Part shown: piece after piece, positions 10,601-18,309 of the stretch
Numbering within the stretch: position 1 is the stretch's first letter
Layout: every line of letters starts with the position of its first letter
DNA from: Spirochaetota bacterium
GTDB lineage: Bacteria > Spirochaetota > UBA4802 > UBA5550
Reading direction: 5' to 3'
Assembly: GCA_016929135.1 (NCBI GenBank)
Contig: JAFGJK010000157.1
Location: 1-49,698, forward strand
Length of the DNA: 49,698 bases
Made by a program: the position numbers and the translations under genes
The notes under the pieces: model-generated
Told to the model about the DNA's origin: nothing
Seen by the model: only the letters and a program-made list of their open reading frames with translations
Database searches by the model: none

Positions 10601-10778
10601 AACCGCCGAACAGCAGAAGTTGATTTTCAATCCATTCTATTCCACAAAAAAATCGAAAAAAGGGATCGGTTTGGGGCTGAATATCGTGAAGCACCTTGTG
10701 ATAAAACAGAATTGGGAAATAACGGTCAAATCCTCTCCTGGTTTCGGCACCACTTTTTTTATAACGATGAATGATTGA
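7602..10778 (+). CDS. 7TMR-DISM hybrid histidine kinase with two kinase modules (AT-rich paralogue)
   Basis: 1058 residues with the same unusual order as the protein at 3013-6060. It starts with a lipoprotein-type signal (LTFFGLSLNGC), then a beta-sandwich extracellular domain (PLEMKGEWEFYW to about residue 200, galactose-binding-like), seven membrane helices, a coiled linker (ENLEMKVHERTRAL), HisKA His461 (SHEIKTPL), HATPase, receiver Asp757 (ISDIMMDEM), second HisKA His851 (SHEIFNPLSG) and second HATPase with intact G boxes (DTGTGI, GIGLGLNIV). The kinase parts closely match the first protein; the sensor domain differs. Base composition is far more AT-rich than all neighbours, suggesting separate origin or transfer. 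No ribosome site is evident before ATG 7602. It has no partner regulator of its own; the one at 6062-7456 is the nearest candidate. Confidence 0.92.
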   Translation: MPRNINLLIILILTFFGLSLNGCYGINQLSAQKGVLDLREADFSTTGPLEMKGEWEFYWCRLLSPGDFSSKHKPEMSGFITLPSTWNGFIVNGRTIHGDGYATYRLRVRVGDHPGLRLAIKIPDLLTAYDLWVNGILVASNGKVGTSRNSMTPQIKPQIVVLPSRLNDIDIILRVSNFFHRYGGAEKALLIGTERQIIKTRELLLSFEMFLFGAILVLSVYYLWLYLLRKEERSFLFFSLFCLFASIRLITTGEHFIILIFPDIPWQVVYKLGYISIYLAIPAMAMFLKFLYPSQFSRIALRIIQISCSSMAIIVATAPARIYTWTLEAFEIITVATCIYTIYILIISMLKKIRGTTIILVGFIALFSTGLNDILYSAYILPTMNLFPFGLFIFVLSHSFLLSKRYSTAFNEVESLSEKLQDLTENLEMKVHERTRALDEANIKLNKSDQQKTYFFTNLSHEIKTPLTLILNYMNKYTEKHGVTPEITIINKNINKLLSDMINLFDVLKFERGMIVYNHDSLVDLSDSIEQKSELYKSYASSRDINITFEIEKSIIIKADPFAVERIINNVLDNAIRYNNNGGSVGISLKSENDRASLTICDTGVGIQSDRIQNIFEPYYQIPHEKRNLEGIGMGLSIVRSIVDSLQGTIDMKSEPGMGTELTIIFNTHNLKTGDIISKEYQSCMPIGLTTASDGSFDESKPIDKSVTILIVEDNADLMNLMHNNLNERYNVYCALNGKDAIAKIDHMPIPDVIISDIMMDEMNGVQFFEAIKKRDNCADIPFIFITAKTDLKLKVDLLKKGAFDYLYKPFVIEEMISKIDSIINYNDLRKKMYEKDKFTSLGMLMGGISHEIFNPLSGINGPLANLKKHVMATDLGNNSKVMNYFEHIEQSTKKIERIINSIRTLYGTGDIETGRIDIASIVSNSIEKLRKYTTERIHYVLDLPDQILVTGNAEASSIVFDNLLSNAVDAIEGTGTITVSLRDDMGSRILEVSDTGTGITAEQQKLIFNPFYSTKKSKKGIGLGLNIVKHLVIKQNWEITVKSSPGFGTTFFITMND

Positions 10779-10842
10779 CGATAGACGTGGCGAATCCCTT
10801 TGCCACTATTCTGATGACCTTGATGGTTATACGACACATCCT

Positions 10843-10899
10843 CTTTTCACTCAGATTACAATCGGTCCCATTATGTTCCGCAACCGAACCATCAGATAA
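10843..10899 (+). pseudogene. Decayed AT-rich copy of the 5' end of the downstream reductase gene
   Basis: This stretch translates LFTQITIGPIMFRNRTIR and then hits TAA. The start of the gene at 10996 reads LFTPGIIGPITLRNRTIR. That is 13 of 18 residues identical and 38 of 54 bases aligned without gaps, with several differences at third codon positions. The copy lies only 156 bp upstream of its match and has the AT-rich composition of the preceding kinase, not of the reductase gene. No start codon or ribosome site serves it. It looks like the remnant of a second, diverged reductase gene that once followed the AT-rich kinase. Confidence 0.65.
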
Positions 10900-10995
10900 A
10901 TTGATAGTCAATAAGAACTGACTGTTTAAAGATTGAAAATATTCACCGAGGTTTTCACAATGCCAGGATACCAGAATCCCATAGGGAGGCACACC

Positions 10996-12177
10996 ATGCT
11001 CTTCACCCCCGGCATTATCGGCCCCATCACGCTCCGCAACCGCACCATCCGCTCGGCAGGCTTCGAGGGGATGTGCCCGGACGGCGTCCCCTCCGAATCG
11101 CTCCTGCGCTACCACGAGTCCGTCGCGGCAGGCGGCATCGGCATGACCACCGTGGCCTACGTCTCCGTGGAAAACGGCGGACGCACCTTCTCCCACCAGG
11201 CCTGGATGCGGCCGGAGGTGGTACCGGAATTCCGGAAGCTCACCGACGCAGTGCACCGGCATGGTGCCCTGGCCTCGGTACAACTGGGGCACGGCGGCAA
11301 CATGGGGGACCGGAAGGTCTCGGGCCAGCGGGCCGTGGCCCCCTCGACGAGGATGAACCTCTTCGGCCTGAACCTTCCCCGGGCCATGACCGCCGCCGAC
11401 ATCGACCGGAACGTGAAGGCCTACGGCGAGGCGGTGCGGATGTCGCACGACGCCGGCTTCGACGCCGTGGAGATCCACGCCGGGCACGGCTATCTGATAA
11501 GCCAGTTCCTCTCCCCCTGGACCAACCGGCGGCGGGACGAGTACGGCGGCTCCCTGGAAAACCGCCAGCGCCTCCTCCGACGGGTGATGCGCGAGGTGAA
11601 AAATGCCGCCGGGTCCAAGACTGCGGTGCTGGTGAAGGTGAACATGGACGACGCCGTCCGCGGCGGCATGAAGGAGGCGGAGAGCCTGGAGACTTCCCGC
11701 ATGCTCGAGGGGGAGGGGGCCGACGCCCTGGTCCTCTCCGGCGGCTTCGTGAGCAAGTCCTCTTTCTATATGATGAAGGGGAAGATCCCGCACCGGGAGA
11801 TCATCCGCCGCCAGTCGAGCCCCATCATCAAGACCGGCATGTTTTTCTTCTCAAGGCTCGTGGTGAAGGAGTATCCCTTCCGCGAGCTCTATTTCCTTGA
11901 CGCCGCCAGGCGCTTCCGCGAGGCCTTGAAGCTCCCCCTGGTCTACGTGGGCGGGATCGTGTCGCGTTCCGCCATGGAGCGGGTCCTTGCCGAGGGGTTC
12001 CAGTTCGTGGCCCTGGCCAGGGCACTGGTGAAGGAGCCGGACTTCGTGAAGAGGGTGCAGGCCGACCCCGGGCACGTCTCCCCCTGCCTGGAGTGCGGGC
12101 CCCAGAACCTCTGCGTGGCCACCATGTACGACGGCGAGATGGAGTGCCTCTACCAGGGGAACGCCGCCGCGCAGTAA
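10996..12177 (+). CDS. Old Yellow Enzyme-like NADH:flavin oxidoreductase
   Basis: 393 residues starting at ATG 10996 behind AGGGAGG, 21 codons inside the longest open frame. It is an FMN-binding TIM barrel of the OYE/2,4-dienoyl-CoA-reductase type: IGPITLRNRTIRS at the N-terminus, the catalytic HAGHGYLISQFLSPWTNRRRDEYGG signature around residues 165-190 (His-Ala-x-His-Gly-Tyr-Leu and Asn-Arg-Arg-x-Asp-x-Tyr-Gly), and a late phosphate-binding segment (YVGGIVSR, FVALARALVKEP). The C-terminus has CLECGPQNLC and one more Cys, resembling the 4Fe-4S site of dienoyl-CoA reductases with altered spacing. The NAD(P)-binding extra domain of FadH is absent. It probably reduces an activated alkene, with substrate unknown. 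It is GC-rich, in sharp contrast to the AT-rich gene before it. Confidence 0.88.
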   Translation: MLFTPGIIGPITLRNRTIRSAGFEGMCPDGVPSESLLRYHESVAAGGIGMTTVAYVSVENGGRTFSHQAWMRPEVVPEFRKLTDAVHRHGALASVQLGHGGNMGDRKVSGQRAVAPSTRMNLFGLNLPRAMTAADIDRNVKAYGEAVRMSHDAGFDAVEIHAGHGYLISQFLSPWTNRRRDEYGGSLENRQRLLRRVMREVKNAAGSKTAVLVKVNMDDAVRGGMKEAESLETSRMLEGEGADALVLSGGFVSKSSFYMMKGKIPHREIIRRQSSPIIKTGMFFFSRLVVKEYPFRELYFLDAARRFREALKLPLVYVGGIVSRSAMERVLAEGFQFVALARALVKEPDFVKRVQADPGHVSPCLECGPQNLCVATMYDGEMECLYQGNAAAQ

Positions 12178-12184
12178 TGCAATA

Positions 12185-12400
12185 GGGCTCTGACCCCATC
12201 ACCATGGGGGCTCTGACCTTTGAATTGGGGTCTGACCTTTAATTGGGGTCTGACCCCGCCCCATGGTCTCTGACCTTTAATTGGGGTCTGACCCCGCCCC
12301 ATGGTCTCTGACCTTTAATTGGGGTCTGACCCCGCCGCATGGGGCTCTGACCTTTAATTAGGGTCGGACCCCGTCCATGGGGGCTCTGACCCCATCCCTC
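12185..12400. repeat. REP-like palindromic tandem repeat array
   Basis: A 38-bp unit built from GGGGTCTGACCCC, a CCATGG core and TCTCTGACCTTTAATT starts at 12245, 12283 and 12321, with degenerate copies on both sides (12185-12244 and 12360-12400). Each unit carries two palindromes (GGGGTC-T-GACCCC and CCATGG). Repeats of this sequence type are common in metagenomic genomes and resemble REP elements mobilised by TnpA_REP (RAYT) transposases. There are no unique spacers, so it is not CRISPR. It begins 8 bp after the reductase stop and may also affect mRNA ends. Confidence 0.8.
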
Positions 12401-12429
12401 GGAACGATTCCGGATTCCGCACCCTCCCC

Positions 12430-12516
12430 CCTCGGAAAGATGCGCCTCATGATTGCGGAGCGGCATCATCCCCCAAACCGATCCGGCGGTACGATGCCTC
12501 GCCTGACCATGGTCAT
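12430..12516 (-). pseudogene. Possible remnant of a TnpA_REP (RAYT) transposase 5' end
   Basis: Read on the minus strand, 29 codons give MTMVRRGIVPPDRFGG, a TGA stop, then CRSAIMRRIFPR. The spacing of Arg-Arg, Ile-x-x-Pro, the place of the usual His-His pair (here Gly-Gly), Arg and Arg-Arg-x-x-Phe resembles the start of Y1/RAYT transposases. It then runs into the REP-like array. The match is short and contains a stop, so this is a weak call supported mainly by its position next to REP-like repeats. Confidence 0.3.
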
Positions 12517-12789
12517 CGCATCTCCAATCCATCTCCTGTCTCTCTCCAGTGTTCTTCCTATGCACCTCCATTATTTCTCCTATCCCGCGCCGGTTTCGAG
12601 AAGATATTTCCTTCATACGTGGTATTGATCCTGTCCTCTCACCAGACCCCGTTCATCAGAACAGGTGCCGCCCGGCACCGGTGCATATGTCGCATCGGCG
12701 TTATTACCGGGACACCTTCTCATAACAGGCAGGATTCGACGGTAACCGAAACACCAGTGTAATCAATCCGTTCAACAGCCAAAATCTGG
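12517..12789. other. Intergenic stretch with a hairpin, no supportable gene
   Basis: No convincing gene on either strand. A perfect short hairpin GGTGCC/GGCACC lies at 12664-12679. The open frames here lack ribosome sites and have no family-like sequence. Confidence 0.5.
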
Positions 12790-12817
12790 TTGACAATCCT
12801 TATATAATTGATATCAT
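12790..12817 (+). promoter_or_regulatory. Candidate promoter of the lipoprotein gene
   Basis: Consensus -35 TTGACA (12790-12795), a 16-bp spacer and TATCAT (12812-12817). It would produce a leader of about 190 nt before ATG 13015, containing the strong hairpin at 12849-12871. Confidence 0.5.
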
Positions 12818-12848
12818 ATCATTTCGAACTCAGTATCGTGTTGCAGAT

Positions 12849-12871
12849 GCCGTACCGCCCGGCGGTACGGC
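12849..12871 (+). promoter_or_regulatory. Strong hairpin in the lipoprotein mRNA leader
   Basis: GCCGTACCGCC and GGCGGTACGGC form perfect 11-base arms around one base; as RNA this folds to about 9 bp with a small loop. No U-run follows, so it is not a standard terminator. It could stabilise the leader, bind a protein or be a mobile palindrome. Confidence 0.4.
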
Positions 12872-13014
12872 GCCCCTTGCCGGGTCCTGCCGGGGCCGTG
12901 ATGCCGACATCCTGCATGTTTGCTTTCGGCACCGCTTCCGCGTTATGCGGCATTATGTCTCGCCGCGCCGACGGGAGGCACCCCGGCAGAGAACAGATAT
13001 ACAGGGGGGTCATC

Positions 13015-13854
13015 ATGAAACGCTGCGGATTCATCTTCATCACCCTGCTCTCCCTTTCGCTCTACGGCTGCGGAGGCGATGGTGGAGGGATGTTGTTCTT
13101 ACCTTCTGATTCTGGCGGAGGAACCGGAACCATCCCCACTCAGACCATCACGCTCACACTGGACACACAGGAGATCAGCCTTGGAAGTGGCGTGACCCAC
13201 AACTTTTCAGCAACCGTATCGGATTACACCGGCACCCTGCTCTACCAATGGTTCGTGAACGATGTGCTGCAGGCCGGAATCAACTGTTCCTCTTTCTCCT
13301 TCATGCAAGACACGGCCATTACCGATCAATACACGATATCGGTACGGGCCTATGCCGACGGTGTCGAGGGATTTTCCGGGATTAACGCAATGGTGTACGG
13401 GTCCCAGCCGAACACGACTGCACTTGTGGATCTCGGTTCGATAATGGGTGATTATGGAACCGATATAGTCACTCACATGGGCAAAGGCGATGCTTTTTTG
13501 AAAATACAGTCGAAGGAGATTCTGAATTACGTCGGTCCGTTTACATCCAATGTTAATAATATCAAAACGAAAATTGGGCTCACGCCGGGGAATGATGCCG
13601 ACTATGACCTGGCAGTATTTTCGGACGAGGCCTTAACAGACTACCTGTCACTGGAGGAAACCAGGGGAAATGGAGCTGAATCGACAAGCTTTTCAATAGC
13701 TGATGATTATAAATGTATAATAAGCGGCATGATGGGAAGCTGTACCTTTTTCAGCGACACTGATCAGAGCACTGACTACTACATCTGGGTAAAGTGTCAC
13801 GAGGATACCGGCGGTAATGACTGGACACTCACAGTAAGTGGCAATGCCCAGTAG
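13015..13854 (+). CDS. Lipoprotein with Ig/PKD-like and PPC-like domains
   Basis: 279 residues from ATG 13015 behind GGGGGGT; the open frame begins 69 codons earlier but only this start is followed by a signal peptide. The lipobox is LSLYGC (Cys19), followed by a Gly/Asp linker. Residues about 40-125 form an Ig/PKD-like beta-sandwich (TLLYQWFVNDVLQAG, YTISVRAYADGV). Residues about 140-279 resemble a bacterial pre-peptidase C-terminal (PPC) sandwich: a GDAFLKI start, DYDLAVFSDEAL, YYIWVKCHE and WTLTVSG at the end. It should be anchored in a membrane and facing out. No catalytic domain is present, so an adhesive or binding role is possible but unproven. Confidence 0.8.
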   Translation: MKRCGFIFITLLSLSLYGCGGDGGGMLFLPSDSGGGTGTIPTQTITLTLDTQEISLGSGVTHNFSATVSDYTGTLLYQWFVNDVLQAGINCSSFSFMQDTAITDQYTISVRAYADGVEGFSGINAMVYGSQPNTTALVDLGSIMGDYGTDIVTHMGKGDAFLKIQSKEILNYVGPFTSNVNNIKTKIGLTPGNDADYDLAVFSDEALTDYLSLEETRGNGAESTSFSIADDYKCIISGMMGSCTFFSDTDQSTDYYIWVKCHEDTGGNDWTLTVSGNAQ

Positions 13855-13860
13855 TGCCCC

Positions 13861-15681
13861 CTACTCCACGTTGAAGTAGTCCACCCTGGTCTTCATCGTT
13901 TCCGCCATCTCCGCCATGTCGCGGGAACCGGCGGTCAGCTCCTCTGCCCCCTGTGCCATGGACTGGGTGAGCTCGTTGATGCTGGTGATGGAGTGCATGA
14001 TCTCGCCGACGGCGTCCTTCTGCGCGTCGGCGGCGCCCCGGATCTCGTCGGACCGCTCCTTCACCTTCAGTATCTCCCGCCCCTCCCGCTCGGAAATGGC
14101 CACCTGCTCGCGCATGGAATCGTGCACCTCTCGCATCATCCCGCCGATCTCCCCCACCCCGCCGATGATGCCGCTCATGAGCTCCACCGTGGTGGCCACG
14201 TCGGCCATGCCGTTTCTGATCTCACCCTCGTTGGCCCTGATGAGGCGTTCGATCTCCTTGATGCTCGAGGCGGTCCTGTCGGCCAGCTTGGATATCTCGT
14301 CCGCAACCACCGCAAATCCGCGGCCGTAATCCCCGGCGCGCGCCGCCTCGATGGCGGCATTGAGTGAGAGGAGGTTGATCTTCTCGGAGATGTCGTTTAT
14401 GATCTCCACGATGCCGGTCATCTCCCCGGAGCTCTGGCCGATCCTTCCGATGCTCCCGTTCATCCGGGCGAGGGAATCCTCACCGAGGCGCGCCTTGGAG
14501 GAGACCTCCCCGGCCAGGTCCATCATCCGCTGCACCCGCTCCTGCATCAGTTGCACGCTCGACGAGAGTTGCTCCTGGATGGACAGGAACGTTTCGATCA
14601 TCTGCACCTGCTCCCTGGCGCTCCCGGCCGAGCTCTCCATCCCCGCCGATATCTCCTCCACCGTGGCCGATATCTCCTCCGACGAGGCCGACTGGTTCTG
14701 CGCGTTCTCCGAGAACATCACGGACATGGCCGAAATCTCCTCCGAGAGCGACGAGAGCTGCGACGAGGTATCCGATATGCCCGAGATGACCTTCCGCAGC
14801 CGTTCCAGGAGCGAATTCACGTCGAGGCTCATCATTCCCAGCTCGTTCGATGAAAGCATCGGCACCGTGTCGATGGAGAGCCTCCCGTCCCGTATCGCCC
14901 CCAGGGCCGACACCATTGAATCGACGCCCCGCCTGGTGTTCTTCGCCATCTCGTTCATCGATATGGCCACGGTGGCGGCGGAGAGCACCGATATGAAGAG
15001 GATGTGGAAGCCCAGGTTCTCCAGCGCCATCTGCCCGCTGTTCACCAGGTAGAGCAGGAATCCCAGGATCCCCAGGGGGATCACGGCGATGGATCCTATG
15101 AGCATCAGAATCCTGGAGATGAGGCGAATCCTCCGGCAGGACCCCTCCGGCATCCGTGCGGCGCTGAGACGCCGGCTGGCCAGGAGATCGTAGAACACGT
15201 TCTCCGCCGTCAGGTACAGTATTATGAAGGATATGGGCATGATTATCGACAGGGTCACGCAGATGGAAAGGACATTCCTGGCATCAAGCGTTATCTGAAA
15301 TATCATTAGCCCGATCGCCACCACGGCCCCCACGACCCACCGCATGGAGCCCGCCACCCCCTCGGTGAAAATATGGGAGAATATCCTCGCCTTGAGTTTC
15401 CCGGCATCGCTGCCAGGATCGTGGAAGTCCCGCACGATCCCCGAGAGGCTCCGGTACCTGAACACGACGGTGGGGATCACCGCGCAGAGCGTACCCAGGG
15501 CCGCGTCCGCCACGACATACACGAGGCTCTCCGGGCTGAATCCCCCGGTGAGGTAGATCACGTAGACCACCAGCGTCACGGTGATGACCGTGGTCATCAG
15601 CTCCACCCTGAGGGCGAAGCTGCGCAGCAGTGATTTCACCGTGACGGTGGTATTCTCCTGGGCTTGCACGGCATGTTCCAT
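13861..15681 (-). CDS. Methyl-accepting chemotaxis protein, six-helix membrane sensor
   Basis: 606 residues. I use ATG 15681 with AAGGAG nine bases upstream rather than the GTG eight codons earlier. The N-terminal half has about six membrane helices (residues 25-250) and no large periplasmic domain, so it may sense within the membrane or energy state. A HAMP-like linker precedes a long coiled coil with the signalling hairpin tip [18 protein letters not shown] and [15 protein letters not shown]. It should control CheA kinase at the pole. It is convergent with the lipoprotein gene (6 bp apart) and divergent from a second chemoreceptor at 16068. Confidence 0.92.
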   Translation of the reverse strand: MEHAVQAQENTTVTVKSLLRSFALRVELMTTVITVTLVVYVIYLTGGFSPESLVYVVADAALGTLCAVIPTVVFRYRSLSGIVRDFHDPGSDAGKLKARIFSHIFTEGVAGSMRWVVGAVVAIGLMIFQITLDARNVLSICVTLSIIMPISFIILYLTAENVFYDLLASRRLSAARMPEGSCRRIRLISRILMLIGSIAVIPLGILGFLLYLVNSGQMALENLGFHILFISVLSAATVAISMNEMAKNTRRGVDSMVSALGAIRDGRLSIDTVPMLSSNELGMMSLDVNSLLERLRKVISGISDTSSQLSSLSEEISAMSVMFSENAQNQSASSEEISATVEEISAGMESSAGSAREQVQMIETFLSIQEQLSSSVQLMQERVQRMMDLAGEVSSKARLGEDSLARMNGSIGRIGQSSGEMTGIVEIINDISEKINLLSLNAAIEAARAGDYGRGFAVVADEISKLADRTASSIKEIERLIRANEGEIRNGMADVATTVELMSGIIGGVGEIGGMMREVHDSMREQVAISEREGREILKVKERSDEIRGAADAQKDAVGEIMHSITSINELTQSMAQGAEELTAGSRDMAEMAETMKTRVDYFNVE

Positions 15682-16067
15682 AACGTCCTGTCTCCTTACG
15701 GGCACTCTGCAACGGCCCTGCTTCTATCATGGAGCACTGGCACCGCTGTTTTGTCAAGGTTGAATTGTTCCCTCCCGGTTGAGGAAAAGGGCTTTTACCG
15801 ACATTGGAGCACCTCGCGGAATACGCCGCCGGAAAAAATACGGCGTTTCGGTGAAAAATATCTTTACATGCCGCGACAATCCGTTATCTACAGACTAAAA
15901 AAGAAATCTCCCTCACCACAGACAACACAGAAAAAAGCAGTCATTCCCGAACCTATTGGCGAGTGTGGATGCGATCGCCCCCGTCCTTCCCGGAGGGGGC
16001 CGCGTGCGCAGGGCGCCGGCATTTGCCGAGGTGCCCCCCAATCCCGCTGCTGCAGGAGGAGTTTCTC
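15682..16067. other. Divergent promoter region between two chemoreceptor genes
   Basis: 386 bp without a gene. A TGTCAA at 15752-15757 could be the -35 of the minus-strand chemoreceptor, but no good -10 follows at the right distance. I looked for flagellar-type sigma-28 sites and saw none. Imperfect GC hairpins occur before the plus-strand gene (15977-15998). Confidence 0.4.
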
Positions 16068-17645
16068 ATGAACAGAGAAGGAAGTATCGCGGACATCACG
16101 AGGCACGGCATCATTCTGGCGAACCGGATACGGGTGATATTCTCGATCATGCTCATCATCATCGTGGGGAGCGCCGCGGCGAACAACACGGTGTTCATCA
16201 ATGTCACCTATTTCTCCGGCCTCGGCATATTCATCCTCCTGGCCGTCATAAACAGCATCTATGCGGCACGGGACCGCCAGAGCGCCGCTCTCCAGTTCAT
16301 CACCGTGCTGATAGAGATCAGCATCCCCACTCTTCTGAAGTCCGCCCACGGCCTCTCCGGGAGATACGTGATGATGCTGAACGAAAGCGGCGTCTTCCCC
16401 GCCTACATGCTCTTCATCGTCCTCACCCTGCTGCAGAACCGGAAGTCCCTGACGCTGATGGCGGGCATCGCGGCCGCGGTACAGTACGGGGCCTTGATCT
16501 TCATCTGTATCTTCATACTGGACCTGCCGGTGAAGACGGGCACCTCGGTGCCGGGCTTCATCATCATCGACGATGAGATGGGAAAGCTGGTGATACTCAT
16601 CGGCCTGACAATGGTGTGCGTCGCCATTCTGGGGAACCTCTCCTCCTACGCGGCCCGTGCGCTCGCCCAGGAATCCATCGCGAAAAAAAGGGCCGGCTTC
16701 CTCGAAGGGATCATCGCCACGCTCAGGGAGACCAACCGGGATCTCTCAAGCGTAAGCTCCACCCAGCGGGAGATCTGCTCGAAATTCTCTGACGTTTCCC
16801 ATGACCAGGCCGCCATGAGCGAGGAGCTATCCTCCATCTTCGAGGAGCAGCTCTCCTCGGTCGAATCCATCACCGTCGCCATGAACGACCAGAGCACTGA
16901 ATCGCGCCGCATCCGGGAGCTTGTGGCCTCGCTGCAGGAGAGCCAGCGGCGCGTTGTCGTCACTGGCGATCAGCTGATGGCAAACATCGGGAAGATCGGG
17001 GATTCCTCCTTCCTGGCGGAAAACCGCCTGGAGGACATGGGGAAGACGATGGATGTTATCCGAGAGGGGGGAACGACCATCACCGCCTTCATCGGGGTCA
17101 TCAACGACATAACCGATCGGATCAACCTGCTTTCGCTCAACGCGGCAATCGAGGCGGCCAGGGCGGGAGAGCAGGGGCGCGGCTTCGCGGTGGTGGCCGA
17201 CGAGATCGGAAAACTGGCGGTTGCCACCTCGGACAACGCCGGGGAGATATCGGCCCGGCTCCAGCGAATCATCACTGACATCGAAAAGGGGGTCGCCCTC
17301 GTGAGCGACACGCACGGCGCCATGGGGCAGATGCTATCGCTCATCGATTCGAGCAGAGACGGCATCGACGGGGTTCGCGCCGCCGTCAGAGGCCAGGAGT
17401 CCGACATCGAGTCCGTGAGACTCCAGTCGGAACGCCTCGATCAGCTCTCCAGGTCGATCCTCAACTCGACGGGGGAGCAGCAGGCATCCATGGAGGAGAG
17501 CGCCGCCTCGATCCAGAAGGTATCGGCCATCGCGCAGGAGATCGCCCAGTACAACCGCCAGGTCCTGGAGCTGGCCGGTGTTATAGGCGAGAGGGCCGAC
17601 CAGATGGAGGAGATGATCCTGAACATGGACAGGAATGGGGACTGA
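16068..17645 (+). CDS. Methyl-accepting chemotaxis protein, membrane sensor
   Basis: 525 residues from ATG 16068 behind CAGGAGGA; the open frame extends 35 codons upstream into unlikely sequence. About six membrane helices lie within residues 20-200, with short loops only. The cytoplasmic part has the hairpin tip [18 protein letters not shown] and [15 protein letters not shown]. It shares the layout of the chemoreceptor at 13861-15681 but little sequence outside the tip. The signalling domain is shorter than average and I see no C-terminal CheR-tether pentapeptide. The signal sensed is unknown. Confidence 0.92.
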   Translation: MNREGSIADITRHGIILANRIRVIFSIMLIIIVGSAAANNTVFINVTYFSGLGIFILLAVINSIYAARDRQSAALQFITVLIEISIPTLLKSAHGLSGRYVMMLNESGVFPAYMLFIVLTLLQNRKSLTLMAGIAAAVQYGALIFICIFILDLPVKTGTSVPGFIIIDDEMGKLVILIGLTMVCVAILGNLSSYAARALAQESIAKKRAGFLEGIIATLRETNRDLSSVSSTQREICSKFSDVSHDQAAMSEELSSIFEEQLSSVESITVAMNDQSTESRRIRELVASLQESQRRVVVTGDQLMANIGKIGDSSFLAENRLEDMGKTMDVIREGGTTITAFIGVINDITDRINLLSLNAAIEAARAGEQGRGFAVVADEIGKLAVATSDNAGEISARLQRIITDIEKGVALVSDTHGAMGQMLSLIDSSRDGIDGVRAAVRGQESDIESVRLQSERLDQLSRSILNSTGEQQASMEESAASIQKVSAIAQEIAQYNRQVLELAGVIGERADQMEEMILNMDRNGD

Positions 17646-17771
17646 GCGGCGATTCACCGGTGCGCCCTTCTGATGCGAGTCATGGATATCGCTGTCCGCC
17701 TGGGGTTTATCCACTCATTGGAGGTTACCCGAGCTTTTACCGCGCCTTCCTCGATCATATAATGAGAGAAT

Positions 17772-18200
17772 TCATCTCATTATTGAAAATGATACGAGCG
17801 CGGTGGCAAGCATCTGTCCTTTCTCATTCCAGATATCGACATGCCAGTGCGAAATGGTTTTCCCCTGCAATAGCATTGTACCCGCCGCGGATATCGTTCC
17901 TGACTTGACCGATTTCAGATATGACAGGGTCAGGCTGATGGTCGTTACTGCGGCCACTTCGTAGCTATAAACACAACCGAATATCGCCACGGTATCGGCA
18001 AGAGTACTGAATACCCCGCCATGAAGTATCTTGTTGGGATTCAGCAGTTCCGGTTTTATCTCAAGCTCACCGCAGGCGTATCCCTTTCGAAGCTCCATCA
18101 GTCGAATGCCGTTGTATTCGATATACGTACCGGCGGTTACACTGCTGTAATTGAACGTGAATCCGTTGCTCAGAGTTATGGCTTCCAGCGCTTTATCCAT
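17772..18200 (-). CDS. PaaI-type hotdog thioesterase
   Basis: 142 residues starting at ATG 18200 behind AGGTGA. It has a hotdog fold with the family signature NKILHGGVFSTLADTVAIFG near residues 53-72, where the Asn-x-x-x-x-His-Gly-Gly helix holds the catalytic region, followed by strands LTLSYLKSV and WHVDIWNEKGQM. It probably hydrolyses an acyl-CoA. It is the third gene of a MarR-hotdog-hotdog unit, 109 bp after the previous gene. Its stop codon sits in the loop of a 9-bp inverted repeat (17759-17783). Confidence 0.85.
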   Translation of the reverse strand: MDKALEAITLSNGFTFNYSSVTAGTYIEYNGIRLMELRKGYACGELEIKPELLNPNKILHGGVFSTLADTVAIFGCVYSYEVAAVTTISLTLSYLKSVKSGTISAAGTMLLQGKTISHWHVDIWNEKGQMLATALVSFSIMR

Positions 18201-18309
18201 GGAACAGTCACCTCGTATCGACAAACACTTGCTATGAATTCTGGGGAGTAGTGTTCGTGGGACACCGCCGGTGTCCATGGCGCCCACGGCAGCCCTTCAT
18301 GAACCCCGA

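Noticed and set aside
12245..12359. CRISPR array
   Set aside because: The units are contiguous 38-bp tandem copies without unique spacers, and no cas genes are nearby.
12239..12616. 125-codon minus-strand frame over the repeat array
   Set aside because: Its C-terminal part is translated repeat (GQ.P..G.. periods) and it has no supportable start; the repeat explains it.
17759..17783. 9-bp inverted repeat as a terminator between the chemoreceptor and hotdog genes
   Set aside because: AT-rich stem, no U-run on either strand, and it contains a stop codon in the loop. It could act in both directions but evidence is thin.
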